A stretch of 64,000 nucleotides of DNA from Mesorhizobium sp. Z1-4 (GCF_004000235.1 NZ_RCIO01000003.1:558373-622372), one strand, 5' to 3'; shown: positions 36,483-46,322, counted from the first letter of the stretch. Notes: generated from the sequence alone by a model not told the origin. Program-made: numbers and translations.

Positions 36483-38801
36483 TCATTGACCCTGGTGCGC
36501 GGCAGCGCGCTGAGCGGCTTCGACGACAGCCAGCGCCGTCATGTTGACGACGCCGCGCGAGGTGACCGACGGTGTCAGAATATGCGCCGGCAGTCGCGTT
36601 CCGAGCAGGATGGGGCCGACGTGAAGCGCCTCGGTCATGGTCTTGATCGTTGTCAGCGTGATGTTGGCCGCATCAAGGTTTGGAAAAACCAGCAGATTGG
36701 CTTCCCCGTCGAGGGCGGAATGCGGGTAGACGCGATTGCGCAACTCGATGGACAGGGCGGAATCGCCATGCATCTCGCCATCTGCCTGCAGTTGCGGCGC
36801 CAGTTCCTGGATCAGCCCAGCGGCGCGGCGCATCTTCAGCGCGGATGCCGAATCGCGGGACCCGAAATTGGAGTGTGACAGCAGCGCCGCCTTGGGTTCG
36901 AGACCGAAGCGACGGATCTCTTCGGCGGCGAGAATGGTCATCTCGGCGATTTCCTCGGCCGTCGGATCGACCGTTACATAGGTGTCGGTCAGGAAGGTTG
37001 CGCCGCGGTCCGAGATCAGCATCGAAAGGGCGGAAAGGTCTGTCGCGTCGCTGCGCCGGCCGACGATCACGTCGACATTGCGCAGATGGCGCTCGAAACG
37101 TCCTTCCAGGCCGCATATCATGGCATCCGCTTCGCCGCGCACGAGGGCCAGCGCGGCAATCACCGTGCTGTTGGTGCGCACCAGCGTACGCGCGGCTTCC
37201 GGGGTAATGCCGCGGCGGCCGGTCAGGTCGACCAACAGGTCGACATAGTCACGGTAGCGCGGATCGTCTTCGGGATTGACGAGCTCGAAATCGGTGCCGG
37301 CCCTGATCTTGAGGCCGTAGCGCTTGAGGCGGGTCTCCACGACATTCGGGCGGCCGATGAGGATCGGGTTTGCAATACCTTCCTCAATCACCACCTGGGC
37401 CGCGCGCAGCACGCGTTCATCCTCGCCGTCGGCATATACCACGCGCTTTCCGCCGGCCTGCCTGGCGGCGGAAAAGACCGGCTTCATCACCAGGCCGGAA
37501 CGGAAAACGAAACGCGTCAGCCGGTCGACATAGGCGTCCATGTCGGCGATCGGGCGCGCGGCAACGCCCGTTTCGCAGGCAGCCTTGGCCACTGCCGGCG
37601 CAATGCGCAGGATAAGGCGGGGATCGAACGGTGACGGGATCAGGAAATCGGGCCCGAAGATCGGAGTTTCACCCGAATATGCGCGTGCAGCGACATCGGA
37701 CGGCTCCTCGCGTGCCAGCGACGCGATCGCATGTACCGCCGCCATTTTCATTTCTTCGTTGATTGCCGACGCGCCGACGTCCAATGCCCCGCGAAATATG
37801 TAAGGAAAGCACAATACGTTATTGACTTGATTAGGAAAATCGGACCTGCCTGTGCAGATCATCGCGTCCGGGCGCGCCTCGCGTGCGAGGGCAGGCATGA
37901 TCTCCGGCGTCGGATTGGCAAGCGCCAGCACAAGCGGTTTTTCCGCCATCTCCTTAAGCAATTCGGGTTTCAGAACGCCGGCTGCCGAAAGTCCGAGAAA
38001 CACGTCTGCGCCGCCGATCACATCGGCAAGCGAACGGGCCTTCGTATCCTTGAGGTAGGGCTCCTTCCAGCGGTCCATCTCCTCCTTGCGCCCGCGCCAC
38101 ACTACGCCGTGACGGTCGGTGAGCCAGATGTTGTCTGGCTTGGCGCCCAGCGACACCAGGAGGTTGATGCAGGCAAGTGCCGCCGCGCCCGCTCCGGAAG
38201 TAACGATCTTTACCGCCGCAATGTCCTTGCCGGCGAGTTCCAGCGCGTTGATCACGCAGGCCGCGACGATGATCGCGGTGCCGTGCTGGTCGTCATGGAA
38301 TACCGGGATTGCCATGCGCGCCTTGAGCTGCTCCTCGACCTCGAAACACTCCGGCGCCTTGATATCCTCCAGGTTGATGCCGCCGAAGGTCGGCTCGAGC
38401 GCGGCAACGGTTTCGACCATGCGCTCAACGGTCGGCGCGTCGATCTCGATGTCGAACACGTCGATGCCGGAGAACTTCTTGAACAGAACCGCCTTGCCTT
38501 CCATCACCGGCTTGGAGGCGAGGGGACCGATATTGCCGAGGCCAAGAACGGCCGAGCCGTTGGAAATCACAGCGACGAGGTTGCCGCGCGCGGTATAGTC
38601 GGCGGCCGCCTGCGGATTGGCTTCGATGGCCAGGCAGGGCGCTGCGACGCCGGGCGAATAAGCCAGCGCCAGGTCGCGCTGGTTGCCAAGCGGCTTCGTC
38701 GCGTGAATGGCCAGTTTGCCGGGCACGGGGTGACGATGGAAAAAGAGCGCGGCCTCGTCCAGATCGGAGCTGTGCTGCGTTGTCTTGTTCTTCGCGCTCA
38801 T
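36483..38801 (-). CDS. maeB: NADP-dependent malic enzyme with phosphotransacetylase-like domain
   Basis: The 772-residue protein decarboxylates malate to pyruvate. The malic enzyme domain spans about 1-430, with [13 protein letters not shown] near 46-58, the metal site in [14 protein letters not shown] near 165-178 and the nucleotide-binding segment after it. The C-terminal half resembles phosphate acetyltransferase, contributes allosteric regulation by acetyl-CoA in known MaeB proteins, and is not expected to be a transacetylase. The ATG at 38801 is preceded by AAAGG; the longer frame to 38933 lacks homology. Confidence 0.94.
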   Translation of the reverse strand: MSAKNKTTQHSSDLDEAALFFHRHPVPGKLAIHATKPLGNQRDLALAYSPGVAAPCLAIEANPQAAADYTARGNLVAVISNGSAVLGLGNIGPLASKPVMEGKAVLFKKFSGIDVFDIEIDAPTVERMVETVAALEPTFGGINLEDIKAPECFEVEEQLKARMAIPVFHDDQHGTAIIVAACVINALELAGKDIAAVKIVTSGAGAAALACINLLVSLGAKPDNIWLTDRHGVVWRGRKEEMDRWKEPYLKDTKARSLADVIGGADVFLGLSAAGVLKPELLKEMAEKPLVLALANPTPEIMPALAREARPDAMICTGRSDFPNQVNNVLCFPYIFRGALDVGASAINEEMKMAAVHAIASLAREEPSDVAARAYSGETPIFGPDFLIPSPFDPRLILRIAPAVAKAACETGVAARPIADMDAYVDRLTRFVFRSGLVMKPVFSAARQAGGKRVVYADGEDERVLRAAQVVIEEGIANPILIGRPNVVETRLKRYGLKIRAGTDFELVNPEDDPRYRDYVDLLVDLTGRRGITPEAARTLVRTNSTVIAALALVRGEADAMICGLEGRFERHLRNVDVIVGRRSDATDLSALSMLISDRGATFLTDTYVTVDPTAEEIAEMTILAAEEIRRFGLEPKAALLSHSNFGSRDSASALKMRRAAGLIQELAPQLQADGEMHGDSALSIELRNRVYPHSALDGEANLLVFPNLDAANITLTTIKTMTEALHVGPILLGTRLPAHILTPSVTSRGVVNMTALAVVEAAQRAAAHQGQ

Positions 38802-38845
38802 GCGGCAATGCCTTTCGGGTCTTGTTGTCCGCTGTGGCGGTTGTG

Positions 38846-39625
38846 TCAGAATGCCGCCGGAAACAGACCGCCGTCCAGCCTCAGATTCTGACCGGTGATG
38901 TAACCCGCGTACGCGGAACACAAAAACGCGCAAGCCTGGCCGAATTCTTCGGCCGTACCGAAACGCTTTGCGGGAATTTCGGCGATTTGCTGCTTTCTGC
39001 GCTCCTCGACCGATACGCCGGCCTTTTTGGCGCCATGCTCGATGTTGGCGCGTATCCGGTCGGTGTCGAACTTGCCGGGCAGGATGCTGTTGATCGTCAC
39101 GTTGCGGTGTGCGACCGGCCGTGCAACGCCGGCCAGAAACGCTGTCAGGCCGGCGCGTGCGCCGGAGGAAAGGTCGAGGCCGGTGATCGGCATATAGACA
39201 GACAGCGAAGTAATGTTGACGATACGCCCGAAGCCCCGCTCAGCCATGCCGTCTATCACCGCCTGGATCAGCTCGATCGGCGTCACCATGTTGTTCACGA
39301 CGCCATCGATCATCGATTGCCGGCTGAGGTCGCGGAAGTCGCGCAAGGGCGGCCCTGCGTTGTTGTTGACCAGAATGTCGGGCTGCGGCGCTGCTTCCAG
39401 CAGAGCGCGCTGACCCTCTACAGTTCCCACATCGGCAGCCACTTCCGTGACGCGGACGCCAAACCGGTCGCGAATCTCGGCCGCCGTTTCTGCAAGCCTG
39501 GCCGCGTCGCGCCCATTGATCACCATGTCGCAACCTGCCTCAGCCAGTGCCAGCGCGCAGCCGCGCCCAAGTCCGCGGCTGGAAGCGCAGACGATCGCCT
39601 TCCGACCCTTGATGCCGTAATCCAA
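38846..39625 (-). CDS. SDR-family oxidoreductase with altered catalytic residues
   Basis: The 259-residue short-chain dehydrogenase-like protein has the cofactor loop CASSRGLGRG at about 13-22, the NNNAG motif at 87-91, and Ser 140 in VNITSLS. Where the catalytic YxxxK is expected (positions 153 and 157) it reads LSSGARAGL, with Ser and Arg in place of Tyr and Lys. A related SDR subgroup with 'LSNGARxGLTGF' is common in bacteria, so this looks like a conserved variant rather than a mutation. The reaction is unknown. It lies 44 bases before maeB on the same strand. Confidence 0.85.
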   Translation of the reverse strand: MDYGIKGRKAIVCASSRGLGRGCALALAEAGCDMVINGRDAARLAETAAEIRDRFGVRVTEVAADVGTVEGQRALLEAAPQPDILVNNNAGPPLRDFRDLSRQSMIDGVVNNMVTPIELIQAVIDGMAERGFGRIVNITSLSVYMPITGLDLSSGARAGLTAFLAGVARPVAHRNVTINSILPGKFDTDRIRANIEHGAKKAGVSVEERRKQQIAEIPAKRFGTAEEFGQACAFLCSAYAGYITGQNLRLDGGLFPAAF

Positions 39626-39748
39626 TGGAGTTCCTCCCTAGTACCCCTTTGCTCTAGCGCGGCGGCGTTCTCGATGACAACAGCCGTCATAAGCCTGTTG
39701 CATGAATCGACGCATAGAGGCGCCGACCGCTAGCAACGGGGCCGCAAT

Positions 39749-40576
39749 ATGAGCGCAGACAAGCCGCGCCGCTTCAGAACATTGTTCATTTCCGACGTGC
39801 ATCTCGGCTCGAAGCCGGCAAAAGCGGACTACCTCATCGATTTTCTGCGCCATAACGAGGCCGAGACGATCTACCTGGTCGGCGATATCGTCGACGGCTG
39901 GCGCCTGAAACGCTCCTGGCACTGGCCGCAAAAGCACAACGACGTGGTTCAGAAGCTGCTTCGGCAGGCCCGCAAGGGCACGACGATCAACTATGTTGCC
40001 GGCAACCACGATGAATTTCTGCGCGGTTTTCAGGGGGTGCATTTCGGCGGCGTGGTGGTCATGGATCGAGCTGTGCACGAAGCAGCGGATGGCAAACGTT
40101 ATCTGATCATTCACGGCGACCAGTTCGATTCCATCGTGCATTCGGTGCGCTGGCTCGCCTATCTGGGCGACTTCGCCTATGACGCCTCGATCGTCGTCAA
40201 TCGCATTGTCGCAAGGGCACGGCGTCTGTTGGGCATGCCCTACTGGTCGTTCTCGTCCTGGGCGAAGGTGCGGGTGAAGAACGCGGTCAATTTCATCAGC
40301 GCATTCCAGAACCTCGTTGCCGACGAGGCGCGGCGCAGCGACGTCGATGGCGTCATCTGCGGGCATATCCATCATGCTACGATGGAGACGATCGACGGCA
40401 TACACTACATCAACACCGGCGACTGGGTCGAAAGCTGCACCGCTGTTGCCGAGCATGACGACGGCAGGATGGAAATTCTCCACTGGCGGCGCATTACCGG
40501 CGCTGAACAAGCCGCTACCGGCGAAAACCGCATGGTGCCGGTCGGCACGTCAATCGAGGAGTATGAGGCGGCCTGA
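39749..40576 (+). CDS. Metallophosphoesterase, UDP-2,3-diacylglucosamine diphosphatase (LpxH)-like
   Basis: The 275-residue calcineurin-like phosphoesterase has all metal-binding motifs: FISDVHLGS (residues 14-22), VGDIVDGW (about 45-52), AGNHDEFLRG (about 85-94) and GHIHHA (about 205-210). It resembles the COG2908 group that includes LpxH, which cleaves UDP-2,3-diacylglucosamine in lipid A synthesis. Many Hyphomicrobiales use LpxI for that step, so the substrate is uncertain; a role in lipid or outer-membrane metabolism is an inference. Confidence 0.82.
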   Translation: MSADKPRRFRTLFISDVHLGSKPAKADYLIDFLRHNEAETIYLVGDIVDGWRLKRSWHWPQKHNDVVQKLLRQARKGTTINYVAGNHDEFLRGFQGVHFGGVVVMDRAVHEAADGKRYLIIHGDQFDSIVHSVRWLAYLGDFAYDASIVVNRIVARARRLLGMPYWSFSSWAKVRVKNAVNFISAFQNLVADEARRSDVDGVICGHIHHATMETIDGIHYINTGDWVESCTAVAEHDDGRMEILHWRRITGAEQAATGENRMVPVGTSIEEYEAA

Positions 40577-40590
40577 GCCGACGCCCGCGG

Positions 40591-41574
40591 TCAGCCCCAA
40601 AGGCTTCGGTGCGGCGGTGAGACGAGTGAGCCCGCATAGGTCAATCCGGGCGTGCGATCGCGGGCCAGCAGCAGCGGCCCGTCGAGGTCGACATAGTCTG
40701 CCTCCTGGGCCAGCAGCACGGCCGGCGCCATGGCAAGCGACGTGCCGACCATACATCCGACCATGACACTGAAGCCCATTTCATGGGCACGATCGCGCAG
40801 TTCGAGCGCCGCCGTCAGCCCGCCGGACTTGTCGAGCTTGATATTGACGGCGTCGTAGAGGCCGGCCAGACGGTCCAGGTCATCGGCGGTATGCACGCTT
40901 TCGTCTGCGCATATGGGTACCGGGTGGGGGATGTTGCGCAACAGTTCATCGTTGCCGGCGGGCAACGGCTGTTCGACGAGGTCGATGTGGTATTCGGCCG
41001 CCGCGAGAAGGTTGTCGTGGATGGTGGCTTCGGTCCATGCTTCGTTCGCGTCGAGTATGATCCTGCTGTGCGGTGCGGATCCGGCAACGGCACGGATACG
41101 TGCAATGTCGTCCTCAGCGCCCACCTTGACCTTAAGAAGCGGCTTGTCGGCATGCGCCCGCGCTTGCACGGCCATCGCGTCCGGATCGCCAAGCGAAATA
41201 GTATAGGCCGTGGTCACGGGACGCGGCGGCATCTTGCAGGCTTCATGATACGCGGGGCGGTTGGCGAGTTTGGCTTCCAGGTCCCACAAGGCACAGTCGA
41301 TCGCGTTGCGCGCTGCACCTGGCGGCATTGAACTCAAGAGTTCCTTGCGGCCGATGGCGTTTGCGATATCGCTGCGCATGTCCGCGATCTGGTCGGCGAC
41401 ACTCTCCAGCGTCTCGCCATATCGCCGATAAGGCACACATTCGCCGCGTCCGCTCGCGCCGGTGTCGCGAATCGTGCAGCACACGACTTCGGCGCTCGTT
41501 TTCGCGCCACGCGAGATCGTAAAACTTCCCCGGATCGGAAAGCTGTCGACATCGACAGACAGATCTCGTGCCAT
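40591..41574 (-). CDS. dgcA: Enolase-superfamily racemase/epimerase (DgcA / L-Ala-D/L-Glu epimerase-like)
   Basis: The 327-residue protein has an N-terminal capping domain with the specificity loop GECVPYRRYGET near 42-53 and a mandelate racemase-type barrel. Visible catalytic and metal residues are the second Lys of LLKVKVG near 150, Asp in ILDANEAW near 176, Glu in LVEQPLP near 202, Asp in CADESVH near 226, and Lys in NIKLDKSGG near 250. In rhizobia such proteins are N-acetyl-D-glutamate racemases of D-glutamate catabolism, while close relatives epimerise the murein dipeptide L-Ala-D-Glu; both are plausible. Confidence 0.82.
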   Translation of the reverse strand: MARDLSVDVDSFPIRGSFTISRGAKTSAEVVCCTIRDTGASGRGECVPYRRYGETLESVADQIADMRSDIANAIGRKELLSSMPPGAARNAIDCALWDLEAKLANRPAYHEACKMPPRPVTTAYTISLGDPDAMAVQARAHADKPLLKVKVGAEDDIARIRAVAGSAPHSRIILDANEAWTEATIHDNLLAAAEYHIDLVEQPLPAGNDELLRNIPHPVPICADESVHTADDLDRLAGLYDAVNIKLDKSGGLTAALELRDRAHEMGFSVMVGCMVGTSLAMAPAVLLAQEADYVDLDGPLLLARDRTPGLTYAGSLVSPPHRSLWG

Positions 41575-41630
41575 CAGAGTGCCTTGTAATTCGTTTTCAA
41601 GTGTTCGCGCTTGCTCTAAGAGAACAGCCC

Positions 41631-42806
41631 ATGTTCAACAACGGACAAAACGGCGCAAGTACGGTGTTGCCCGATCTTAGCCCGCCCACAGTGGATGTCA
41701 GCAGGGCCGGAGGCGCAGTCGACGTGCGCCTTTCGGGGGCATGGACGACCGCCACTGTCGGAACGGTCGACGACGATCTGCGCGCGCTGGAGAACGAGGC
41801 GACCGCAACGATGCGCATCGACCTTTCGGGGATCGAACGGATCGATACCGCGGGTGCGTGGCTCGTTCACCGGCTGGCAAATGCGCAGGCGGGCCGCGTG
41901 AAGGTTGATCTCGATGGCGTCGGTGAGGATGCGAGGGTGCTTCTCCAGGCGATCGGCGATGCGTCTGAGCGTGACAATTCGTCGGTTGAGCAGCCTCGGG
42001 GCTGGTCGCCTTACGATTTCGCGGAGACGATCGGACGCGCGGTCTACGGCCTGCGCGACGACATGTTTGCGAGCCTGAATATTCTCGGCGCCACCATTCG
42101 CGGGGCGCAAATGAAGCTCGGCCGCAGGCATGCGGTCAACCCGGCGGCAGTGGCTACTCACATCGACCGTATGGGCATCCGTGCGGTGCCGGTGATCATC
42201 CTCATGTCCTTTATCGTGGGCGCTATCATCGCCCAACAGGGCGCGTTTCAGCTGCGTTTCTTCGGCGCCGAAATATTCGTTGTCGATCTCGTCGGTATTC
42301 TGGTCCTGCGTGAGCTCGGTGTGCTGATGACGGCGATCATGATTGCCGGCCGTTCGGGCAGCGCGATAACCGCTGAAATCGGCTCCATGAAGATGCGCGA
42401 AGAGGTCGATGCGCTGACGGTGATCGGGCTCAATCCGATCGGCGTTCTTGTGTTTCCCAGGCTGGTGGCGCTGATCGTCGCCATACCCTGCCTGACAATT
42501 ATCGCCAATTTCGCCGCGCTCGCAGGCGCCATGCTGATCGCGCAGTATTACTCCGGGATCACGCCATATGCGTTTATCGACCGGCTGCAGTCGGGTATCG
42601 ACCTGACGACCGTGTTTGCCGGTCTGATCAAGGCTCCGTTCATGGCATTGATCATTGGCATCATTGCGTCGGTGGAGGGCATGAAGGTGGAAGGCAGCGC
42701 CGAATCGCTGGGACGCCATGTCACCGCCTCCGTCGTCAAAGCCATTTTTGTCGTGATCGTCGTCGATGGCTTTTTTGCCATCTTCTACGCAGCGATCGAC
42801 TTCTGA
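41631..42806 (+). CDS. mlaE: STAS-MlaE lipid ABC transporter permease
   Basis: The 391-residue inner-membrane protein joins an N-terminal STAS-like domain (about 25-115, with IDLSGIERIDTAGAWLVH) to an MlaE permease with five to six membrane segments (about 180-391). The conserved stretch LGVLMTAIMIAGRSGSAITAEIGSMKMREEVDAL near 237-270 identifies MlaE. In E. coli, MlaB supplies the STAS domain as a separate protein; here it is fused. It works with the next three genes in retrograde or anterograde phospholipid traffic across the envelope. Confidence 0.92.
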   Translation: MFNNGQNGASTVLPDLSPPTVDVSRAGGAVDVRLSGAWTTATVGTVDDDLRALENEATATMRIDLSGIERIDTAGAWLVHRLANAQAGRVKVDLDGVGEDARVLLQAIGDASERDNSSVEQPRGWSPYDFAETIGRAVYGLRDDMFASLNILGATIRGAQMKLGRRHAVNPAAVATHIDRMGIRAVPVIILMSFIVGAIIAQQGAFQLRFFGAEIFVVDLVGILVLRELGVLMTAIMIAGRSGSAITAEIGSMKMREEVDALTVIGLNPIGVLVFPRLVALIVAIPCLTIIANFAALAGAMLIAQYYSGITPYAFIDRLQSGIDLTTVFAGLIKAPFMALIIGIIASVEGMKVEGSAESLGRHVTASVVKAIFVVIVVDGFFAIFYAAIDF

Positions 42807-42817
42807 TCGGCCCGGGC

Positions 42818-43645
42818 ATGACGACGAATTCGACTGTTCAGGCAAGATCGAACGGCACCGGCTTCCAGCAGCACGAGGTTCTGATCTCGGCTCGCGACGT
42901 TACCGTTGGCTTCGGCAGCAAGCTGGTGCTGGAGAACCTTTCGCTCGACGTTCACCGCGGCGAAATCCTCGGCTTCGTCGGCGCTTCGGGCGCCGGTAAA
43001 TCCGTCTTGCTGAGGGCCGTTCTCGGCCTCGTGAAAAAGCGGTCCGGCAGTATCGAAATCTTCGGTGTCGACGTTGACGGGGCGTCAGAAGATGCCCGGC
43101 TGGCGATGGACATGCGTATGGGGGTGCTGTTCCAGCATGGTGCGCTGTTTTCCTCGCTGAGCGTATTGGAGAATATCCAGGTACCGATGCGGGAGTATCT
43201 GGATCTTCCGCGCAAGCTCATGGACGAGCTCGCAATGCTGAAGATCGAGCTGGTCGGCCTGCCACGCGATGCTGCGGGCAAGATGCCTTATCAGCTCTCC
43301 GGCGGTATGATTAAGCGGGCCGCCCTGGCGCGCGCGCTGGCACTCGACCCGGATGTCGTGTTCCTCGACGAGCCGACATCCGGCCTCGACCCGATAGGTG
43401 CTGCCGAGTTCGACGAGCTGGTCGGCAAGCTGCGCGACACGATGGGGCTGACCGTCTACATGGTCACGCACGATCTCGACAGCCTGTTCTCCGTTTGCGA
43501 CCGAATCGCGGTACTTGGACAGAAGCGGGTTCTGGTGGCGGGAACGATCGAGGACATGCTCGCAAGTGACGACCCGTGGGTGCGGTCATATTTTCGCGGC
43601 AAGCGTGCGCGACAGATCGATACGACGGCACAGAAACGAGGCTAA
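42818..43645 (+). CDS. mlaF: MlaF-type lipid ABC transporter ATP-binding protein
   Basis: The 275-residue ATPase has Walker A GASGAGKS (residues 55-62), signature LSGGMIKRAAL (160-170), Walker B VVFLDEPTSGLD (180-191) and switch His 218 (VTHDLD). The atypical signature with M-x-K-R is the MlaF/Mkl variant. It starts 11 bases after mlaE and energises lipid transport by the MlaE-MlaD complex at the inner membrane. Confidence 0.93.
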   Translation: MTTNSTVQARSNGTGFQQHEVLISARDVTVGFGSKLVLENLSLDVHRGEILGFVGASGAGKSVLLRAVLGLVKKRSGSIEIFGVDVDGASEDARLAMDMRMGVLFQHGALFSSLSVLENIQVPMREYLDLPRKLMDELAMLKIELVGLPRDAAGKMPYQLSGGMIKRAALARALALDPDVVFLDEPTSGLDPIGAAEFDELVGKLRDTMGLTVYMVTHDLDSLFSVCDRIAVLGQKRVLVAGTIEDMLASDDPWVRSYFRGKRARQIDTTAQKRG

Positions 43646-43656
43646 GGGCAAGCTGC

Positions 43657-45030
43657 ATGGAAACCCGTGCCAACTATATTGCGGTCGGCTTTTTCACTCT
43701 CGTGGCCATATTGGCCGCATTCGGCTTCGTTTACTGGACAGCCGGCGGCATCGAGCGCGGCGATACTGTCCAGCTGCGTGTTCGCATCCCCGGGTCCGCA
43801 TCGGGTCTCGGACGTGGCAGCGCGGTGTTGTTCAACGGCGTCAAGGTCGGTGATGTGCGCCGTGTTTACATCGACATCAACAATCCGGCCGTTGCGATTG
43901 CAGATGCCGAGGTTGACCGGCTGACGCCGATCACCCGTTCGACCAAGGCCGATATCGGCCTGGCGGGCCTGACCGGGCAGGCCAATATCGAACTGGCCGG
44001 CGGCAGGGTCGACGAGCCCAACATCCTTCAGGAAGCGGAAGACAAGGGCGAAATGGCACAGATTACGGCTGACCCCTCGGCCGTGACCAATCTGCTGCAA
44101 TCGGCGCAGTCGATCCTTGAGCGCGCCGACAGCGTTGTCGGGCAGCTCGAAGAGTTTGTAGGCGAAGCTCGCGAACCGCTTATCGAAACCGTCGAGAATG
44201 TGCGCGACTTCAGCGACGCACTTGCGGCGAATTCCGAAGGTGTCGAGGCATTCCTGGCCAATGTCAGCAAACTGTCCGATACGATCGGAGGCGTGTCCGA
44301 TCAGCTGTCGAGCACGCTGGCAGCCGCCGAGGAGCTGATTGGCGCAGTCGATCGCGACCGGGTGGCATCGATCGTCGAGAATGTCGATGAATCGACAAAG
44401 AGTATCCGCCAGGCCACCGGCGAGATCGACAAGGTGGTGAAAGGGGTCGAGCAGGCAGTGGCTTCGATCGAGGTGTTTGCTTCGGATGCCGCCGGTATGA
44501 TCGACAAAGCCAACAAAGTTCTCGATGGTGTCGATCCTGCAACAGTGCGTACGGCGCTCACCAATTTCGAGCAGGCCAGCACCACCGTGAACAACGCCGT
44601 CAACGACGTGGCCAAGGTGACGGAGCGGATCGGAGCAAGGGCCGAGGATGTCGACCAGTTCATCACCGATGCGCAGGAGCTGGCGAGCCGGCTCAATCAG
44701 GCATCGGTTCGTGTCGATGGCGTGCTGCAGAAGATCGATACGCTGCTGGGATCGGACGAAACCGGCACTTTGGTGGCCGATGCGAGCGCTACGTTGAAGT
44801 CGTTCCGCGAGGTCGCCGACACGCTGAACTCGCGTATCGGCACGATCACCGACGGGCTGGCGCGCTTCTCGGGTCAGGGGCTGCGTGATGTCGAAGCACT
44901 GATCCAGGACGGACGCCGCGCGATCCAACGGATTGAAGGCGCAATCAGCGAACTCAGCCGCAATCCGCAGCGTATCATTACCGGCGGCGACGGCACCGTC
45001 CGGCAATTTGACGGCCGCGCGCGGCGTTGA
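43657..45030 (+). CDS. mlaD: MlaD/MCE-family lipid-binding protein
   Basis: The 457-residue protein has one N-terminal membrane anchor (METRANYIAVGFFTL onward, about 8-28) and an MCE domain at about 38-115 (GSASGLGRGSAVLFNGVKVGDV). A long helical, Ser/Val/Asp-rich region with coiled-coil character fills about 140-440. In E. coli MlaD, MCE hexamers form a lipid pore; the long helical tail, absent from E. coli MlaD, is common in alphaproteobacterial and Mkl-type members and may span the periplasm. It starts 11 bases after mlaF. Confidence 0.9.
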   Translation: METRANYIAVGFFTLVAILAAFGFVYWTAGGIERGDTVQLRVRIPGSASGLGRGSAVLFNGVKVGDVRRVYIDINNPAVAIADAEVDRLTPITRSTKADIGLAGLTGQANIELAGGRVDEPNILQEAEDKGEMAQITADPSAVTNLLQSAQSILERADSVVGQLEEFVGEAREPLIETVENVRDFSDALAANSEGVEAFLANVSKLSDTIGGVSDQLSSTLAAAEELIGAVDRDRVASIVENVDESTKSIRQATGEIDKVVKGVEQAVASIEVFASDAAGMIDKANKVLDGVDPATVRTALTNFEQASTTVNNAVNDVAKVTERIGARAEDVDQFITDAQELASRLNQASVRVDGVLQKIDTLLGSDETGTLVADASATLKSFREVADTLNSRIGTITDGLARFSGQGLRDVEALIQDGRRAIQRIEGAISELSRNPQRIITGGDGTVRQFDGRARR

Positions 45031-45134
45031 CTTTGGCTGCGTCCGGCACCAAGAAACATATGCAAGTCAAGTAATTCCGGCGATCAGCCGGATTGCGCCA
45101 GGAGTATGGGCGTTTGGCGGGGGCGAGGAAACCA

Positions 45135-45734
45135 TTGAGTGCATTGCGGAGCTTTCTGGCTGCTGCCACGATTGTGAGCCTTGCTTCGGGCTGCGCGCTG
45201 CTCGGTAGCAGTTCGGAGCCGCTCGATACTTTCGAATTGAGTGCGGCGCTCCCTTCTGCCTCGGGCGGGCGGATGACGCGCCGTCAGATACTGGTTGCCG
45301 AGCCGAGTGCGCTCAAATCGCTGGACAGCGAGAACATCGTCATCAAACCCGCCGCGGGCACGATCGAATATCTGGCCGGGGCCCAGTGGGCGGACAGGCT
45401 GCCGCGCGTCGTCCAGGCGCGCCTGGTCGAGACTCTGCAACTTTCCGGCAGGGTTGGCGGTGTCGGCAAGCCCGGCGAAGGCCTTGCCATCGACTATCAG
45501 ATCATCGTCGATATCAGGTCGTTCGAGATACGGCTCTATGGCGACGACCGCGCAGAGGTCAGCCTTTACGTCAAGGTTCTCAACGACCGGAACGGCGTGG
45601 TGCGGGCAGGGCGCCTGTTCACCGCGAATGCACCTGTGTCAGGCAGCGGCAACGACGCTTTTGTCGACGCGCTGGATCGCGCTTTCGGCATTGCCGCGCG
45701 CGATATCGTCGATTGGACGATGACGGTCATCTGA
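45135..45734 (+). CDS. ABC-type transport auxiliary lipoprotein (PqiC/DUF330-like) of the Mce system
   Basis: The 199-residue lipoprotein has a signal peptide and lipobox SLASGC (Cys about residue 17). The body matches the ABC-type transport auxiliary component family: GTIEYLAGAQWADRLPRVVQARLVETL near 75-101 and VDIRSFEIRL near 125-134. The start appears to be a TTG at 45135, preceded by GAGGAAA; the frame extends back to 45093, but then the signal peptide is not at the end. It completes the mlaE-mlaF-mlaD operon and likely sits at the outer membrane. Confidence 0.82.
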   Translation: MSALRSFLAAATIVSLASGCALLGSSSEPLDTFELSAALPSASGGRMTRRQILVAEPSALKSLDSENIVIKPAAGTIEYLAGAQWADRLPRVVQARLVETLQLSGRVGGVGKPGEGLAIDYQIIVDIRSFEIRLYGDDRAEVSLYVKVLNDRNGVVRAGRLFTANAPVSGSGNDAFVDALDRAFGIAARDIVDWTMTVI

Positions 45735-45769
45735 GCGGCCGCACTATCGAGGTTGCGGCCCCAAGGAGG

Positions 45770-46255
45770 CTATTCCGAGTTTTCCGAGTAGGCCGCGGCC
45801 GCATGACGGTAAGCGTCGGTATCGTCACTGGGACGGTCGAACAGCGCATAGGCGCTGACATCGTCCACCTGCCGAATGGTTGCAACCTGTGCCATGATGC
45901 GCGCGGTAGCATGCATTTTCATCGCCGCTTCGCGATCAGCATCGATGTTGGAGGAGGGCGGCGAATAATCGCCCATGCCTGCCGCCGGGCGGCTTTCGGC
46001 TGTGACAGATGCCGAGTATCCGCCGGCTCTGGCCGGGCCATCGTATCCACTGCCGCCAGCGTAAGAGCCGCCGCCCTGGCCGCTGGACGTCGCACTCCGG
46101 GTCGCAGGCGCAGCGCCGCCGCCCGCATCGGGGCGCGAGCTGTTTGCGCTATCCGCACCGGACGACGAATCGCCCCCGCCATTTGAAGGCGGTGCCGAAT
46201 TGCCTGGCCGCAGATTGCCCAGCGGGCCCGCGGCCACCGAATTACCGATGATCAT
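45770..46255 (-). CDS. Hypothetical Gly/Ser-rich protein
   Basis: The 161-residue protein is not recognised. Residues about 12-95 are low complexity and disordered, rich in Gly, Ser, Ala and Pro, and the C-terminal third (about 100-161) is helical with DADREAAMKMHATARIMA. No signal peptide or membrane segment is seen. It converges with the Mce lipoprotein gene and follows the giant coiled-coil gene on the same strand, past a hairpin. Codon use looks like its neighbours, and a start ATG is present; it is probably real but lineage-restricted. Confidence 0.6.
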   Translation of the reverse strand: MIIGNSVAAGPLGNLRPGNSAPPSNGGGDSSSGADSANSSRPDAGGGAAPATRSATSSGQGGGSYAGGSGYDGPARAGGYSASVTAESRPAAGMGDYSPPSSNIDADREAAMKMHATARIMAQVATIRQVDDVSAYALFDRPSDDTDAYRHAAAAYSENSE

Positions 46256-46322
46256 CTGTCTGTTCCCCAGCCTGTTGTCGAAGCCGGTACTAACAGCAAG
46301 AGATTTCGATGGGGCTCAGAAG

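Noticed and set aside
36475-36489. TTAA-N7-TTGA, close to a CtrA box, upstream of the DUF2865 gene
   Set aside because: One half-site is imperfect and it overlaps the end of maeB; without a genome-wide comparison it is not distinguishable from chance.
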